From contig CM043957.1 of the NCBI GenBank assembly GCA_014529385.2, positions 69,641,503 to 69,705,502 of the forward strand: 64,000 nucleotides of DNA, in the 5' to 3' direction. The notes beneath the pieces are model-generated. The model was given only the letters and a program-made list of their open reading frames with translations, was not told the DNA's origin and ran no database searches. The DNA comes from Adiantum capillus-veneris (lineage: Eukaryota; Streptophyta; Polypodiopsida; Polypodiales; Pteridaceae). A program made the position numbers and the translations under genes. Below are positions 55,124 through 64,000 of this stretch, piece by piece (position 1 is the first letter of the stretch; the number at the start of each line of letters is the position of its first letter).

Positions 55124-55444
55124 TTGGTTAGAGGGAATGGACCTGCGCATCAAAGTACAACTGACAATCATAACACCAATGCTTTAATCGACACAAGAGC
55201 TAGAGTAAATGCAGTCAGTTATTCCACGTACAAGAAGGCAACAAGTCAAGCATTGACAGTAGGAATAGCGACAATCAAAGGATGCAACAAAAACCCAACC
55301 CCAACATTGAGAGTAGTCAACTTGAACGTGATAGTACATGGATGTTCATGTCCTCATCAACTTGTATGCTTACCAGATGAACACATGAATGAGACAATCC
55401 TGGATGCGGACATACAAAGCAGTACCAGATTGGGATACAAATAG
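55124..55444 (+). pseudogene. Element C second retropepsin-like domain (after integrase)
   Basis: Frame NTNALIDTRARVNAVSYSTY has the hydrophobic-Asp-Thr-x-Ala active-site signature with Gly replaced by Arg, then TIKGCNKNPTPTLRVVNLNV, QLVCLPDEHMNETILDADI, consistent with the second half of a retropepsin. About 90 residues, a normal protease length. A frameshift at about 55160-55185 separates it from the integrase tail. It is homologous in position and wording to 63480-63915 of element B. The pol order PR-RT-RH-IN-PR2 is not one I know for Ty3/gypsy elements. Confidence 0.65.
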
Positions 55445-55503
55445 CTCAAGCTATCACCTAAAGACGGGCAACTCATTGTTCCAATTGAACCAATCAAGGA
55501 GGA

Positions 55504-55749
55504 GTGGAAAGGAAGCAATTAGCAGACAAATCACAAAGTAATCAATCTTCTCCATCCCCTCGACAAGCAAATGCTACAAGTAGCATGCAAGGAGTCAGGC
55601 AAATTTGGGTACCAAAAGCTCAACTTAAGGATAAGCCGATTCAAATCTGGGTGCCCAAAACATCACCGACAAAACAAAAGAAGGTTCCAAGGGTAAAAAC
55701 ACAGAGACGAGCATCTCCGAGCAAGGAACCTAACATGAAATTGGTTTGA
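55504..55749 (+). pseudogene. Element C basic tail with WVPK motifs
   Basis: Short Lys/Gln/Ser-rich frame with two copies of IWVPK (QIWVPKAQLKDKPIQIWVPK) directly downstream of the second protease. Element B shows KKTYKWVP at the equivalent place near the window end. Possibly the end of the polyprotein. Confidence 0.5.
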
Positions 55750-58381
55750 AAGAAAAAGGAGTGCTTATCTTCTCCACAAACCGTAAAACCAATCAAGCAA
55801 TGGAGAGTTAAGTCTCAAAAGACTCCACCACACCATACATCAACAAGCAAACCAAGCTACCAATGGTGAGAAAAAGCTCGACAAAAGTGGTACCAATAGC
55901 TCAAGCAATCAGTGTGTTGAAGCATCCTGATGGTACAATCAAATAGAGAGCACACAAGCTACAAAATTTGCTCTTTTGAAGACAACATCAGAAAGCCTCG
56001 ACATCAGAAACCCTTGAGTTAATTACTCAAGACCCAGCTCTTGCACAACATAGTGGTTTGAATTGCATTGATCTTCAAAGTATGGTAGAGCCAACCACGA
56101 TTATGCATAGACACGACTGTTCAACCCATGCACACAGTCGTTCCAGAGTACGCCATCTAGGAGGGGTGAAAGGGCACTAAGTAATTAAGGGCAATGTTTA
56201 AAGAGGGAGGGAAAAGTTCGATTGTAACGTGTGATTCTTTGCAAAATTACCTAATATGCCCTTATAATTCATCATCAAGGAAATATTCACTGATAATATA
56301 TTCCCGATGAGTGTAAGTAGTGTGTATACTATCAGAAAATCATCAAAAAATAGTCCTTTTTGGTTATTTTTCATTATTTTTATTGATAATGAGACTTAAA
56401 AATAGAGAAACCAACAAAAAAAAAACCTGTGTTTTTTAATGGATTTTCTTAATTATTAGATTTTCACTTTACTTTTTTAGAGCATTTTGTGATTTTCTTT
56501 GATTTTTTCAATAAACAGGTCAAAAATTAATAATAAATAGCAAAGAAGCTCAGATGGAAAAATGGAAGACACGATGGTGATCAAAAAGCAAGGTGGACAA
56601 GCACAAAAAATTTCAATGAAATCAGAACATGGAAGCGGGAAGCCTAAATTAGGCGGTCATACCTACTTTTGCAAAATTCTTGCAGAATGAGCTACAAGAA
56701 TCCGATTAAGGAAATTTTTGAGTCTAACATAGATTTCACGGCCTAGTAGAACTAGCGAGGGAATTTGGGGAAAAACGGTTTGGGAAGTCCGGGTATAGAT
56801 ATCCAAGGTAGGCTAAAACCACCTCATTTCCACTTGTGGCCTTTGCAGAGAGAGCTTTTCGACCTCTTTCGCTCGTCTTTTTCGGAGTCTACAGTTGCCC
56901 GTTTTTCAGCGCCGTCTCACACGAGACATGAGAAGTAAGTTCTTTACTCGTCAATGATCCATTTTGTACGGCCTGTAGCTAGTCTAAACCCCTAGAAAAA
57001 ACCCTAGAAACCGAACAGTGCACGAAGACCTACGACCAAAAACTGAGCATAGGGGCCTGTCAGCTCGACAAAATCGGATGAGATTTGAACTGTAGCATGC
57101 CCTAACATAATAGAACCTTTCTATATCATCAGTTGACCATTTGGCAGGGGTCGAGGGGGTCCCCAGTAGAAAAGCTAGGTTTTTGGCACATGCCAGAATC
57201 TGGATCTGACTCCACAACAGCTTGCCTACGAGGTTCATATACAATGTATATGATTGGTTTAGTGAAATCTATCAAGCAAAGCCCTCGAAAAGCAGAAGAC
57301 GGCTCAAAGGCTACAAAGCATCAATTTCAATATATGGGGTCAAACTGACTCCAAATGAGCCAGAATTGGATGAGTTGCTTCACGACTAAGTTGCGGACAA
57401 GTCCAAAGCCTCAAAATTGACTGACCAACTCAACAGGCAGTATAGTCACAGAAATCAAAGATTTCAGAGTCGACAAAGCACATAGTGATGTCGGCAAGAC
57501 CAAACTTGACCAAATTCAATTTAGGACTTGTTTTAGGTGTATAGAATGTGTTTAGGTCAAAAAAATTTAAGTTTTGCAAAAAAATTGTGACTACTGTAAA
57601 TAATCGTGATTATTTACTTTTGCACTATTTTTGCTTGAAAATTGTATCATCACCTCACCTATCATGTGTACACACCTATTACATGCCAAAAATCAAGTAT
57701 GAGCCAAAATGAGCACCTATAACTTGGAAAATTGCCAGAAAACGCAAAGAAGTCTTTGCAAGCCAATTTTTGGGTTATGGACCACATTTCTTGATTCAAA
57801 TCACCTCATATCTCATACACAAAGTCTATACAATGCGTAGAACCAATTTGTACCAAAAAATTTTGATTTGGTAGATATGTTAATAATCACGATTATTCAC
57901 TTTCTAGCCAAAATGGGGAAATTTTGATATTTTGCCATCATACATCCAAAGTACATGATGTGTTAAGCCCACTAGCCAAGTTTGAACCAATTTGGAGCTC
58001 AAAATCTCAAATTTTCATTATATTTACTTCAGAGACCTAAAGCCAAAATCTGGTACCATTTTCACCCTATGCATCCAAATGAGCCCATATTTCACTCAGA
58101 GTATGTATTTGGTATATACTTCAAGCCTATGATGCCAAGTTTACAAAATGTTGAAAAAAATACTCAGTTGTAAATAATCGTGATTATTTACTTTGATTGC
58201 AAAATTTTGTTTGGACTTTACACTTTTGTTCCTTGCATGTTTTTATGTATCTATGCTTGTTCAAAAATTGATTTGAAGCAAACTGGACCAAAATTGTCAG
58301 CATTTTGGACTAAAGGACATTTCAGAGAAAAAAATCCATCAAATCTGTTAACTTTGACACTCCATTCACTGCATAGGAGCC
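55750..58381 (+). other. Element C non-coding spacer with three palindromes
   Basis: No sustained coding. GAGGGAGGGAAAAG near 56202 is purine-tract-like. A strong splice-donor-like GTAAGT lies at 56936. Three palindromes of the leader type start at 57596, 57879 and 58170 (spacing 283 and 291 bp). A candidate splice acceptor (CATTCACTGCATAG) ends at about 58375, six bases before the next ATG. Confidence 0.7.
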
Positions 58382-59578
58382 ATGCAAGCAGCAGAGAGGG
58401 CCAAGAAGAAACTCAACCAGAAAGAAAATTTGCAGGAGCTACCCGCATACCAACTGGATCTAGATTCAGTGAAAGCCACCAAGGTAGCCTATCTTTTAAA
58501 AGAACAGCTAGAAGAGCATCACACCACAGTGTTCACCGGCAGATTAAAGAGTGAGGAGGGACATCAGGTAGAGTTGCAACTTCTACCAAAAGAAGTGTAT
58601 GATGTCACCGCGAAGCCTGAGATCAAAGAAGCCAACCGCCGCAGGCTAGGACTTAGAGATTTCTATGAACAGGAGCCGTGCGGTGTGGATTTCCAAAAAG
58701 CTTACAAGCTTTTATCCACAATTAAAGAAGATGAAACTGCCCAGATTTTTGACCCTCAGGGGAATAAAGTTGAAGTGGTGATAACCAAGGAAATAGTAGC
58801 AGAGGCACTCAGACTGCCCACAAAAGGAATGACAATGAGGGCAAGGGACAGGAAAATGGCAGGTACTTTCACCAAAGAAACCGTCACAACCACCTTTGTG
58901 GACCTTATTTCACAAACAGGTGGAAGAGCCAGCCAGGTTATACCAACAACACTTCCACTTCTTGGCTCTAAGAGGCCACCAAGGTATACCACACCAAATC
59001 ATGCGGTTGCCACCACCTTCACGCAAGTCCTCAAGTCAACAACCAGGCAACTAGTGGACCACGCACAATATGTCTTAACCACTTTGAAAGACACAAAGAA
59101 AGAAGGAAATATTACTTACCTGGGTGCACCAGAGGTGTTGACAAGGATTTCATACCATGCCATCGGCATGGCCGACAACCTACCACTGTCAGCCCAACCA
59201 TCTCCTTGAGCTACAAGATCGGCCAAGAGATCCTACAAATCTGATGAAGAATCCTCTGAAAGCTCGCCGGAAAGGCACAGCAGTGAAAGCTCGGATAATG
59301 AAGAAAAGAGAGCAGGAAGGGAGGAAATGAAGAGAAAAGTCGTGGCAGCACACCAAGAAGATCCTGTACAAAAGCAAGCCTGGTTTGAAAGAGAGAAACA
59401 TGCATACCAACGCAGTCGACAAGCACAAGGAAAGGACCCAAAAAAATGGGTGCCTACTGAGCTTAAAGGGCCTAGAACAAAGCATCATACCAGGAAGCAA
59501 TTTGAAGACCCAACGGAATCCTTGAAAAAGATGTACCAAGAAGCGGAAGCTTTAAAGCTGAAAGAAGTGAAGAAATGA
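58382..59578 (+). pseudogene. Element C 3' ORF, N-terminal part
   Basis: ATG at 58382; 275 codons to a TGA at 59207, after which the same frame stays open to 59578, so it was one ORF of about 398 codons. The first part has a folded-domain look (LGLRDFYEQEPCGVDFQKAY, VEVVITKEIVAEALRLPTKG), recalling the ITxE-x-I-x-x-AL-LP pattern of plant transposon-associated proteins. The second part is charged (SDEESSESSPERHSSESSD) with WVPTELKGP. No signal peptide or membrane helix seen, so a classic envelope is not supported. Confidence 0.6.
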
Positions 59579-60824
59579 CAAGAAAAGAGAAAGAGGTGGA
59601 AGAAGAACAAAAGAGAACAGAGGAAACTACTACACAAGGAGAAGCACAACATACCCAAGGTGATGTGTCTCCCCGTATCTCTTCTCCTGTCTCTGAACAC
59701 CAAGATCAACCAATGCCGAGCCCACCACCATCACCGGCAGTTAAAGACACCACAAATGAACCAACGAAAGAAGCAGAAGCTGAACAAGAAAAAAAAGTTG
59801 AAGCTACATAAGAATCTGAACAGTAAGAAGCAGCAGAAACAACACAACAAGCAGATGTCTCTAATCAAGAGAAGCAAACAGGGAAAGAGCCAGAGACCGA
59901 AAAGGCATCAAGTCCTGCAACAAAAGAGGACACCACATAGTTTAAGCAACCAAAGGAGCAAAAGCCTTAGGAACCACCCTCTACCTCCACGGAAAAAGAA
60001 CAGCCACGGCTACAAGAACAACAGCAACCAGTCGTCCAGACACAGCCAAAAGACACACAAGAGGCTGCAGAAACATCAACTCAGATGGCACGACATGAAG
60101 ACTGGCAATCGAATGACGAAGTCATCCTGTAGGTAAATGAATATGCTAAGCAAATGCAGGAGATGATTGAAAGAATTCGCTCAGCAGCACTTAGCCGTAG
60201 CACACGGGCCAAAGAGTTAGAGATGGTGATCGATGCACTCCAAGGGGCGTTAGATGACAGACTTAATGTCATCACCGATCTGCAAAGGCAAGTGCAGGAG
60301 TTGAGAGCAGAAGTTGAGAGCAGAAGCTGAACAGCATCAGCTCGCTAGAGATAAGCAACAAAAAGTAATGGAAGAGATGGGTGAGCTGCTTACCAAACTG
60401 TCAGATGCGTGCAAAGCCAAGGATGATCAGCTGGTGAAAGTTACAAATGAGCTTCTCACTACCACCCTATCAGCTCAAAAAATCCAGGTACAATTAGATG
60501 TAGCCAATGCTTCTCTACAGTACTCGGAACAAAGGATCAATGATCAGGCAATATTCTTGCGACAAATACGAGAAAATCCACCCGTCGCCTCGATCAAAGG
60601 TACAGACGAGGTCTACAAGGAACTAGAAAAGAAAAATAAAGACCTCGACCTGGAGCTGAAGTTAGATGAATCTCAGTGCAGAGACCTAGCCTTGATGCGG
60701 GTCCAAAGAGAAGATGAACTGTTGAAGTAGATAACTGAACTCAAAAGAGTCAACCAGCTACTGAGAGATGGAAAGCCGGAAACTCAAGAAGAGGCAGGCA
60801 CTTCGGAGTAGTCTCAAATAGAAA
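59575..60824 (+). pseudogene. Element C 3' ORF, coiled-coil part
   Basis: Frames shift at 59575, near 59810 and near 60310, but one protein can be followed: an acidic Glu/Thr/Pro/Gln-rich stretch, then long heptad-like helices (VNEYAKQMQEMIERIRSAAL, LDDRLNVITDLQRQVQEL, then 60314-60730 with KQQKVMEEMGELLTKLSDA and VYKELEKKNKDLDLELKL). Suggests a homo-oligomeric structural protein. Function unknown. Confidence 0.55.
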
Positions 60825-60847
60825 TACCCTCAGTATCATTTGCTTAA

Positions 60848-61204
60848 ATGGAGACACAGTGGACAATAGAGCTGAGTGGCAAGGAAGATTTTCACGTAGC
60901 CATTACAGAAGAAGACACAATTCCCAACGTCCAGCTCTCAAAGACTAAATAAGATGCACTGAAAGAAAAGATTGCACAAGAGGTAGATGAGCAGTGGAAG
61001 GTAGGGATGGATTGGGAGTTGAGAGTTCTTCACTCCGTCAACGTTACACAACTCACTCCCAATCAAATCAATGTGCAATGGCACCAACATCCCCTGCCCT
61101 ACCCTCTGATAAAAGTTGAGTTACTACAGGTAAAAGAAAGACTTTACACAGACATGCAAGTCGAGGGCGCAGATAAAGACCACCCGAAGTGGAGGTTGAG
61201 CTAG
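60848..61204 (+). pseudogene. Element C 3' ORF, fragment after the coiled coil
   Basis: METQWTIELSGKEDFHVAIT followed, after a stop, by KIAQEVDEQWKVGMDWELRV. Likely the continuation of the same protein. Unrecognised. Confidence 0.4.
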
Positions 61205-61397
61205 CTGAACAAAAACCCAAGATACTTGATTCTGTTCACGAGAGCACCTGCGGCCTTGCAAAAAGATCCGACTTTTTGTCCTGTACAAAGAGAAAGGACC
61301 TCGATAGCACATGAGGCACTACTCAAGAAGCGGCCAACTTGGTTAAACTACCCCAGATTGCCGCTCAAGAAAAGGGACCAGTGAGACTGAAGAATAC

Positions 61398-61895
61398 ATG
61401 GTGAAAACCCTAAAGGGTGCCATGTCATTCTTTAAAAGTCTACCAGATTTGTCATGTGCTATGCTATATAAGATCTGCCAAATGTTGCTCACATGCATCG
61501 AAGTGTTCAATGAGCCACAGCAAGCAGGCACCCCTTGGATGTCATTCCTCGAGGGTAATAAAGGTTTGTGCTACGATCTCAGTGGCCAACCTTCCGAAGA
61601 AGTCCTCTATGGCTTCTATGTTAGATGAATGTTTCTACCTTCACACAATATGCTGGTGTTCGAGGAAGCGTTCTACACAGGATTCTTCACTTGGCGAACG
61701 AAGATATTTGCGCGAGTGATCAGCAACCTCACATCAAGGTTTGTAGGCTACTCAACAGTGGAGCTGAAGAACAGAGTAACTATGCAGTTTTTGCAAGTGC
61801 TGGATAAAGAAAGGAAGATCAGATACCAAAAGGCATTGAATGCGCTTAAAGATCTCCTTGCCAGTCACCAGCCCGAAGACTACTTTAGTCCATAA
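61398..61895 (+). pseudogene. Element C 3' ORF, C-terminal domain
   Basis: Two frames separated by a stop and shift at about 61626: MVKTLKGAMSFFKSLPDLSC, LEGNKGLCYDLSGQPSEEVL, then FEEAFYTGFFTWRTKIFARV and RYQKALNALKDLLASHQPED. Ends 23 bp before the purine tract. Composition suggests a globular alpha-helical domain; no family recognised. Confidence 0.5.
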
Positions 61896-61918
61896 AGCTG
61901 TGTCAAGGGACGACACAG

Positions 61919-61934
61919 GCGAGGAGGGGGGGAA
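61919..61934 (+). promoter_or_regulatory. Polypurine tract of element C
   Basis: GCGAGGAGGGGGGGAA immediately before the 3' LTR. Confidence 0.85.
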
Positions 61935-62850
61935 TGTTAGCAGCAAGCTAACACAGATACCATTTTTTGAAATTCTCATTGTAAAACACTTACTATTTTG
62001 ATAAATCAGAAATATTGCAACTCCTATTTTCTTGGATAAACTCTGTAATTAATGAGCCGGGGCTACAAGCTTCCAAATTGTATCAACCTGTCATTACCCA
62101 TCTTTGGTAGAACTCCCAAATTATTAGTTTTGACCACAAAAAACCTTGGCTAAGGTATAAAAGTCAATTTTTGTAAGTTATTATTAAGTTTTTGGATAAT
62201 GAAATACACAGCATGAGCTAACGACCCTCACTCCTTTTCTTCTCGCGCTTCCTACTCCCTCCTCGGTTGTCACATTGCAGTCGCGTTTGTTGCATCCGCA
62301 TGTAAGAGCTCTATGCATTGACGTAAACACATCACCGTATTTTGTAGGTTTTGGCGTCGCTGACCTGCAGCCTAATTTCATCATAACTAGGAATTTATAC
62401 TTTCAAATCAAAAGCTAAGCATAGGCGGCGTATTGGGACATCATTTCTAAGCATTTAGATGCATTCTGGATCGAAAACAACTAGGTCAAAAATCCACTAC
62501 TGTTAATAATCGCGATTTTGGAACTTGACCCAAAGTGGGGTTTGAGACCATAAGCATGTGTGCTTAGGTCTTATAAACATGTCCTAGAAGTTTCATCACG
62601 TTTGGATGTCATTTGATGCTATAACGGATGTGATTTGTTTGCCGATGAGCGATTGGCTTTTGGTGATTTTAGTCACTTGAGTGTAGCTTGAGTTAGATGC
62701 GAGTTGTTAGTTGTTTTTCGAGAGATTGACACCCTCTTGTAGCCTCTATGCACTAGTCGAGTCAGCTTCGTCCCATGGATTGACAATTTAATCGTGGTTC
62801 TCACTAATACTGCAATAAGATAGGATGGTGAGGTTAGACATGTGCCCACA
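61935..62850 (+). repeat. 3' LTR of element C
   Basis: 916 bp. TATA motif GGTATAAAAG at about 62154. Many substitutions and a few small indels against 43299-44214. Followed by the CATTC duplication. Confidence 0.95.
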
Positions 62851-62855
62851 CATTC

Positions 62856-63293
62856 AAGATGGTATATGGCCAAGAAGCAGTTATGCCATGGGAGTTCATA
62901 ATTCCTAGTCTTCACAGGTAGCTTCTCAAGAAGGTTGGGATGGTAACCCTTTAGTTGAGCATTTATATATCCTTGAGAGGTTAGATGAAAAAAGGCAATT
63001 GGCTGTGCAAAATGCACTTGTGGAGAAAGATAGGAGGAAAAAATGGTTTGACTGTCATCTAAACAATAAAGATATCAAGGTTGGGGATAAAGTCCTTATG
63101 TATGGTACGAAACGAGAAGAAAAAGTTGAAATATGCGAGAAAAGGACCATATAAAGTATGCAAAATCACCCCACAAGGTACCATTCGTGTGAAGACTCTT
63201 GATGGAGTTGAAACCATTGGAGTCCACAATGGGAGAAAATTTAAAAGATGTTATGATCCTTTCACCCAAGAGGAGCTCCATGCCATCCATTAA
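62856..63293 (+). pseudogene. Element B integrase, C-terminal part
   Basis: Picks up where 43298 stopped: KMVYGQEAVMPWEFIIPSLH, stops, RKKWFDCHLNNKDIKVGDKV, then, after a shift, YARKGPYKVCKITPQGTIRV and TIGVHNGRKFKRCYDP. The GPY motif marks the integrase tail. Ends at TAA 63291. Confidence 0.85.
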
Positions 63294-63479
63294 AAAAAAA
63301 GGCAGCCAAGCCACAAGCAGAATTGAAAAGGATACAAACTCAAGTTGAGGCTAAGGTGCGACAACAATGTATAAGACGCCAATGAGACGCCAACCTTGGA
63401 GTTACACATGCATTTCACGTTGAAATAGAGGATAATTGGTTGGACTCTAACACACCTCTATTGAGTTAAATACCACCTA
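63294..63479 (+). other. Element B spacer between integrase and second protease
   Basis: Broken frame with HVEIEDNWLDSNTPLL, which parallels the DDDWLEG segment before the second protease of element C. Confidence 0.5.
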
Positions 63480-63915
63480 TGGGAAAGTGCTATATAATGC
63501 CTTACTGGACACGGGTGCTAAATATAATCTGCTATCATATGGGGTGTGGTGTCAATTAGGAAAGCCATTTCTATTTGAGAGTACTATCCGAGTCAAGGGT
63601 GTCAACAAAAAAAAAACTATGGTTTTTGGAATCTGACACACTTCTGTTAGTTATGACAACCGGGTTGTAGCCCAAGACTTTTTGGTCATGCTTGCTGGAA
63701 CTATGGAAGGCAATATAAACCTAGGAAGCACATGGATAATAGCGACCAAATGCACTATTGATTGGGGGACTGGGAGTGTCACAACGCAGAAACCAACTCT
63801 TAGCCCTGCCACTCAAGCCATAGTCCCTGAGATATTACCTCCTAAGGAAATAAAATTAAAAACATCGCATGTCCAAAAGGTTGAACCATATGTCCCTATA
63901 GCCCCAACTCTCTAG
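63480..63915 (+). pseudogene. Element B second retropepsin-like domain (after integrase)
   Basis: VLYNALLDTGAKYNLLSYGV has the canonical D-T-G-A active site. Then GKPFLFESTIRVKGVNKKK, a stop (TGA near 63636), DFLVMLAGTMEGNINLGSTW (the second hydrophobic LG..W element of retropepsins) and a tail to TAG at 63913. About 100 residues. Downstream wording KKTYKWVP at the window edge matches the WVPK tail of element C. The first protease of this element has DGG, so the post-integrase copy holds the more canonical catalytic triplet. Confidence 0.7.
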
Positions 63916-64000
63916 AGTTTCAGCTTCTGTAGTTGAAACAAAGCTTGAGACACACAAGACCCATCGCAATATAACTAAGAAAACATACAAATGGGTCCCT

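Larger units (their letters stand above)
43299..62850 (+). mobile_element. Element C: 19.55-kb Ty3/gypsy element (Athila-like primer site)
   Basis: Two 916-bp LTRs, starting TGTTAG and ending CCCACA, flanked by CATTC (43294-43298 and 62851-62855). Order: LTR, primer site, 2-kb leader, gag, protease, RT, RNase H, integrase, second protease-like domain, about 2.6 kb of non-coding DNA, an extra ORF block, purine tract, LTR. Two or more frameshifts or stops per domain and LTRs differing by several percent show an old insertion, younger than its host element B. The coding sequence is closest to B and to the fragment at 745-1250. The size partly reflects a solo LTR at 50037-50754. Confidence 0.93.
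39255..64000 (+). mobile_element. Element B: Ty3/gypsy element, split by element C
   Basis: Plus-strand remnants in order: protease, RT, RNase H and integrase (39255-43298), then after element C the rest of integrase and a second protease-like domain (62856 to the window edge). Coding resumes exactly across the CATTC duplication (…NCTPF | KMVYGQEAVMPWEF). The 5' LTR and gag start were not found and the 3' end lies outside the window. Many frameshifts and stops: an old, dead element. Confidence 0.85.

Noticed and set aside
56202-56216. Internal polypurine tract marking the end of a smaller element inside C
   Set aside because: A purine-rich run exists, but no LTR follows it and the only matching LTRs are those at 43299 and 61935.
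58382-61895. Envelope glycoprotein gene
   Set aside because: The position fits an env-like ORF, but no signal peptide, membrane helix or cleavage-site pattern was seen; coiled coils dominate.

Overview
This window is nuclear DNA of a eukaryote, almost certainly a land plant with a large, repeat-rich genome. The evidence is AT-rich sequence with long microsatellites, plant-type LTR retrotransposons (Tat-like Ty3/gypsy with two RNase H domains, Athila-like primer-binding site, Ty1/copia with an initiator-Met primer site), a plant En/Spm (CACTA) transposase with a GT-AG intron, and TATA-box promoters. I see no rRNA, tRNA, CRISPR or bacterial operon structure. The species cannot be named from the sequence; an organism outside the well-studied angiosperms is possible but unproven.

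Layout. 1-12.8 kb: simple repeats, a retroelement integrase fragment (745-1250), a decayed multi-exon gene with a TATA box and pyrimidine-rich leader (about 1517-4569), several minisatellites and a decayed Pro/Ser/Thr-rich coding stretch (8138-10854). 12.8-31.4 kb: a CACTA DNA transposon (12801-31429, TSD TTT) with a broken transposase on the minus strand. It is split by a recent Tat-like LTR retrotransposon, here called A (14158-26054, LTRs about 2.65 kb). 31.8-37.6 kb: a decayed minus-strand Ty3/gypsy element (D) interrupted by a small non-autonomous copia element (33006-36594, TSD CATTG). 39.2-64.0 kb: a plus-strand Ty3/gypsy element (B), interrupted inside its integrase by a 19.55-kb element of related type (C, 43299-62850, LTRs 916 bp, TSD CATTC). 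C in turn carries a probable minus-strand solo LTR (50037-50754).

The most unusual content lies in the retroelements. B and C each encode a second retropepsin-like domain downstream of integrase, besides the usual one before reverse transcriptase. C also carries two consecutive H2C2 zinc-binding modules before its integrase core, a palindromic motif repeated about every 287 bp in both its 5' leader and the region before its 3' ORF, and an extra coiled-coil ORF block of about 3.5 kb. A has two pairs of duplicated small ORFs upstream of gag, lacks the N-terminal half of its reverse transcriptase, yet has nearly identical LTRs, which suggests mobilisation in trans. No intact host gene was recognised.
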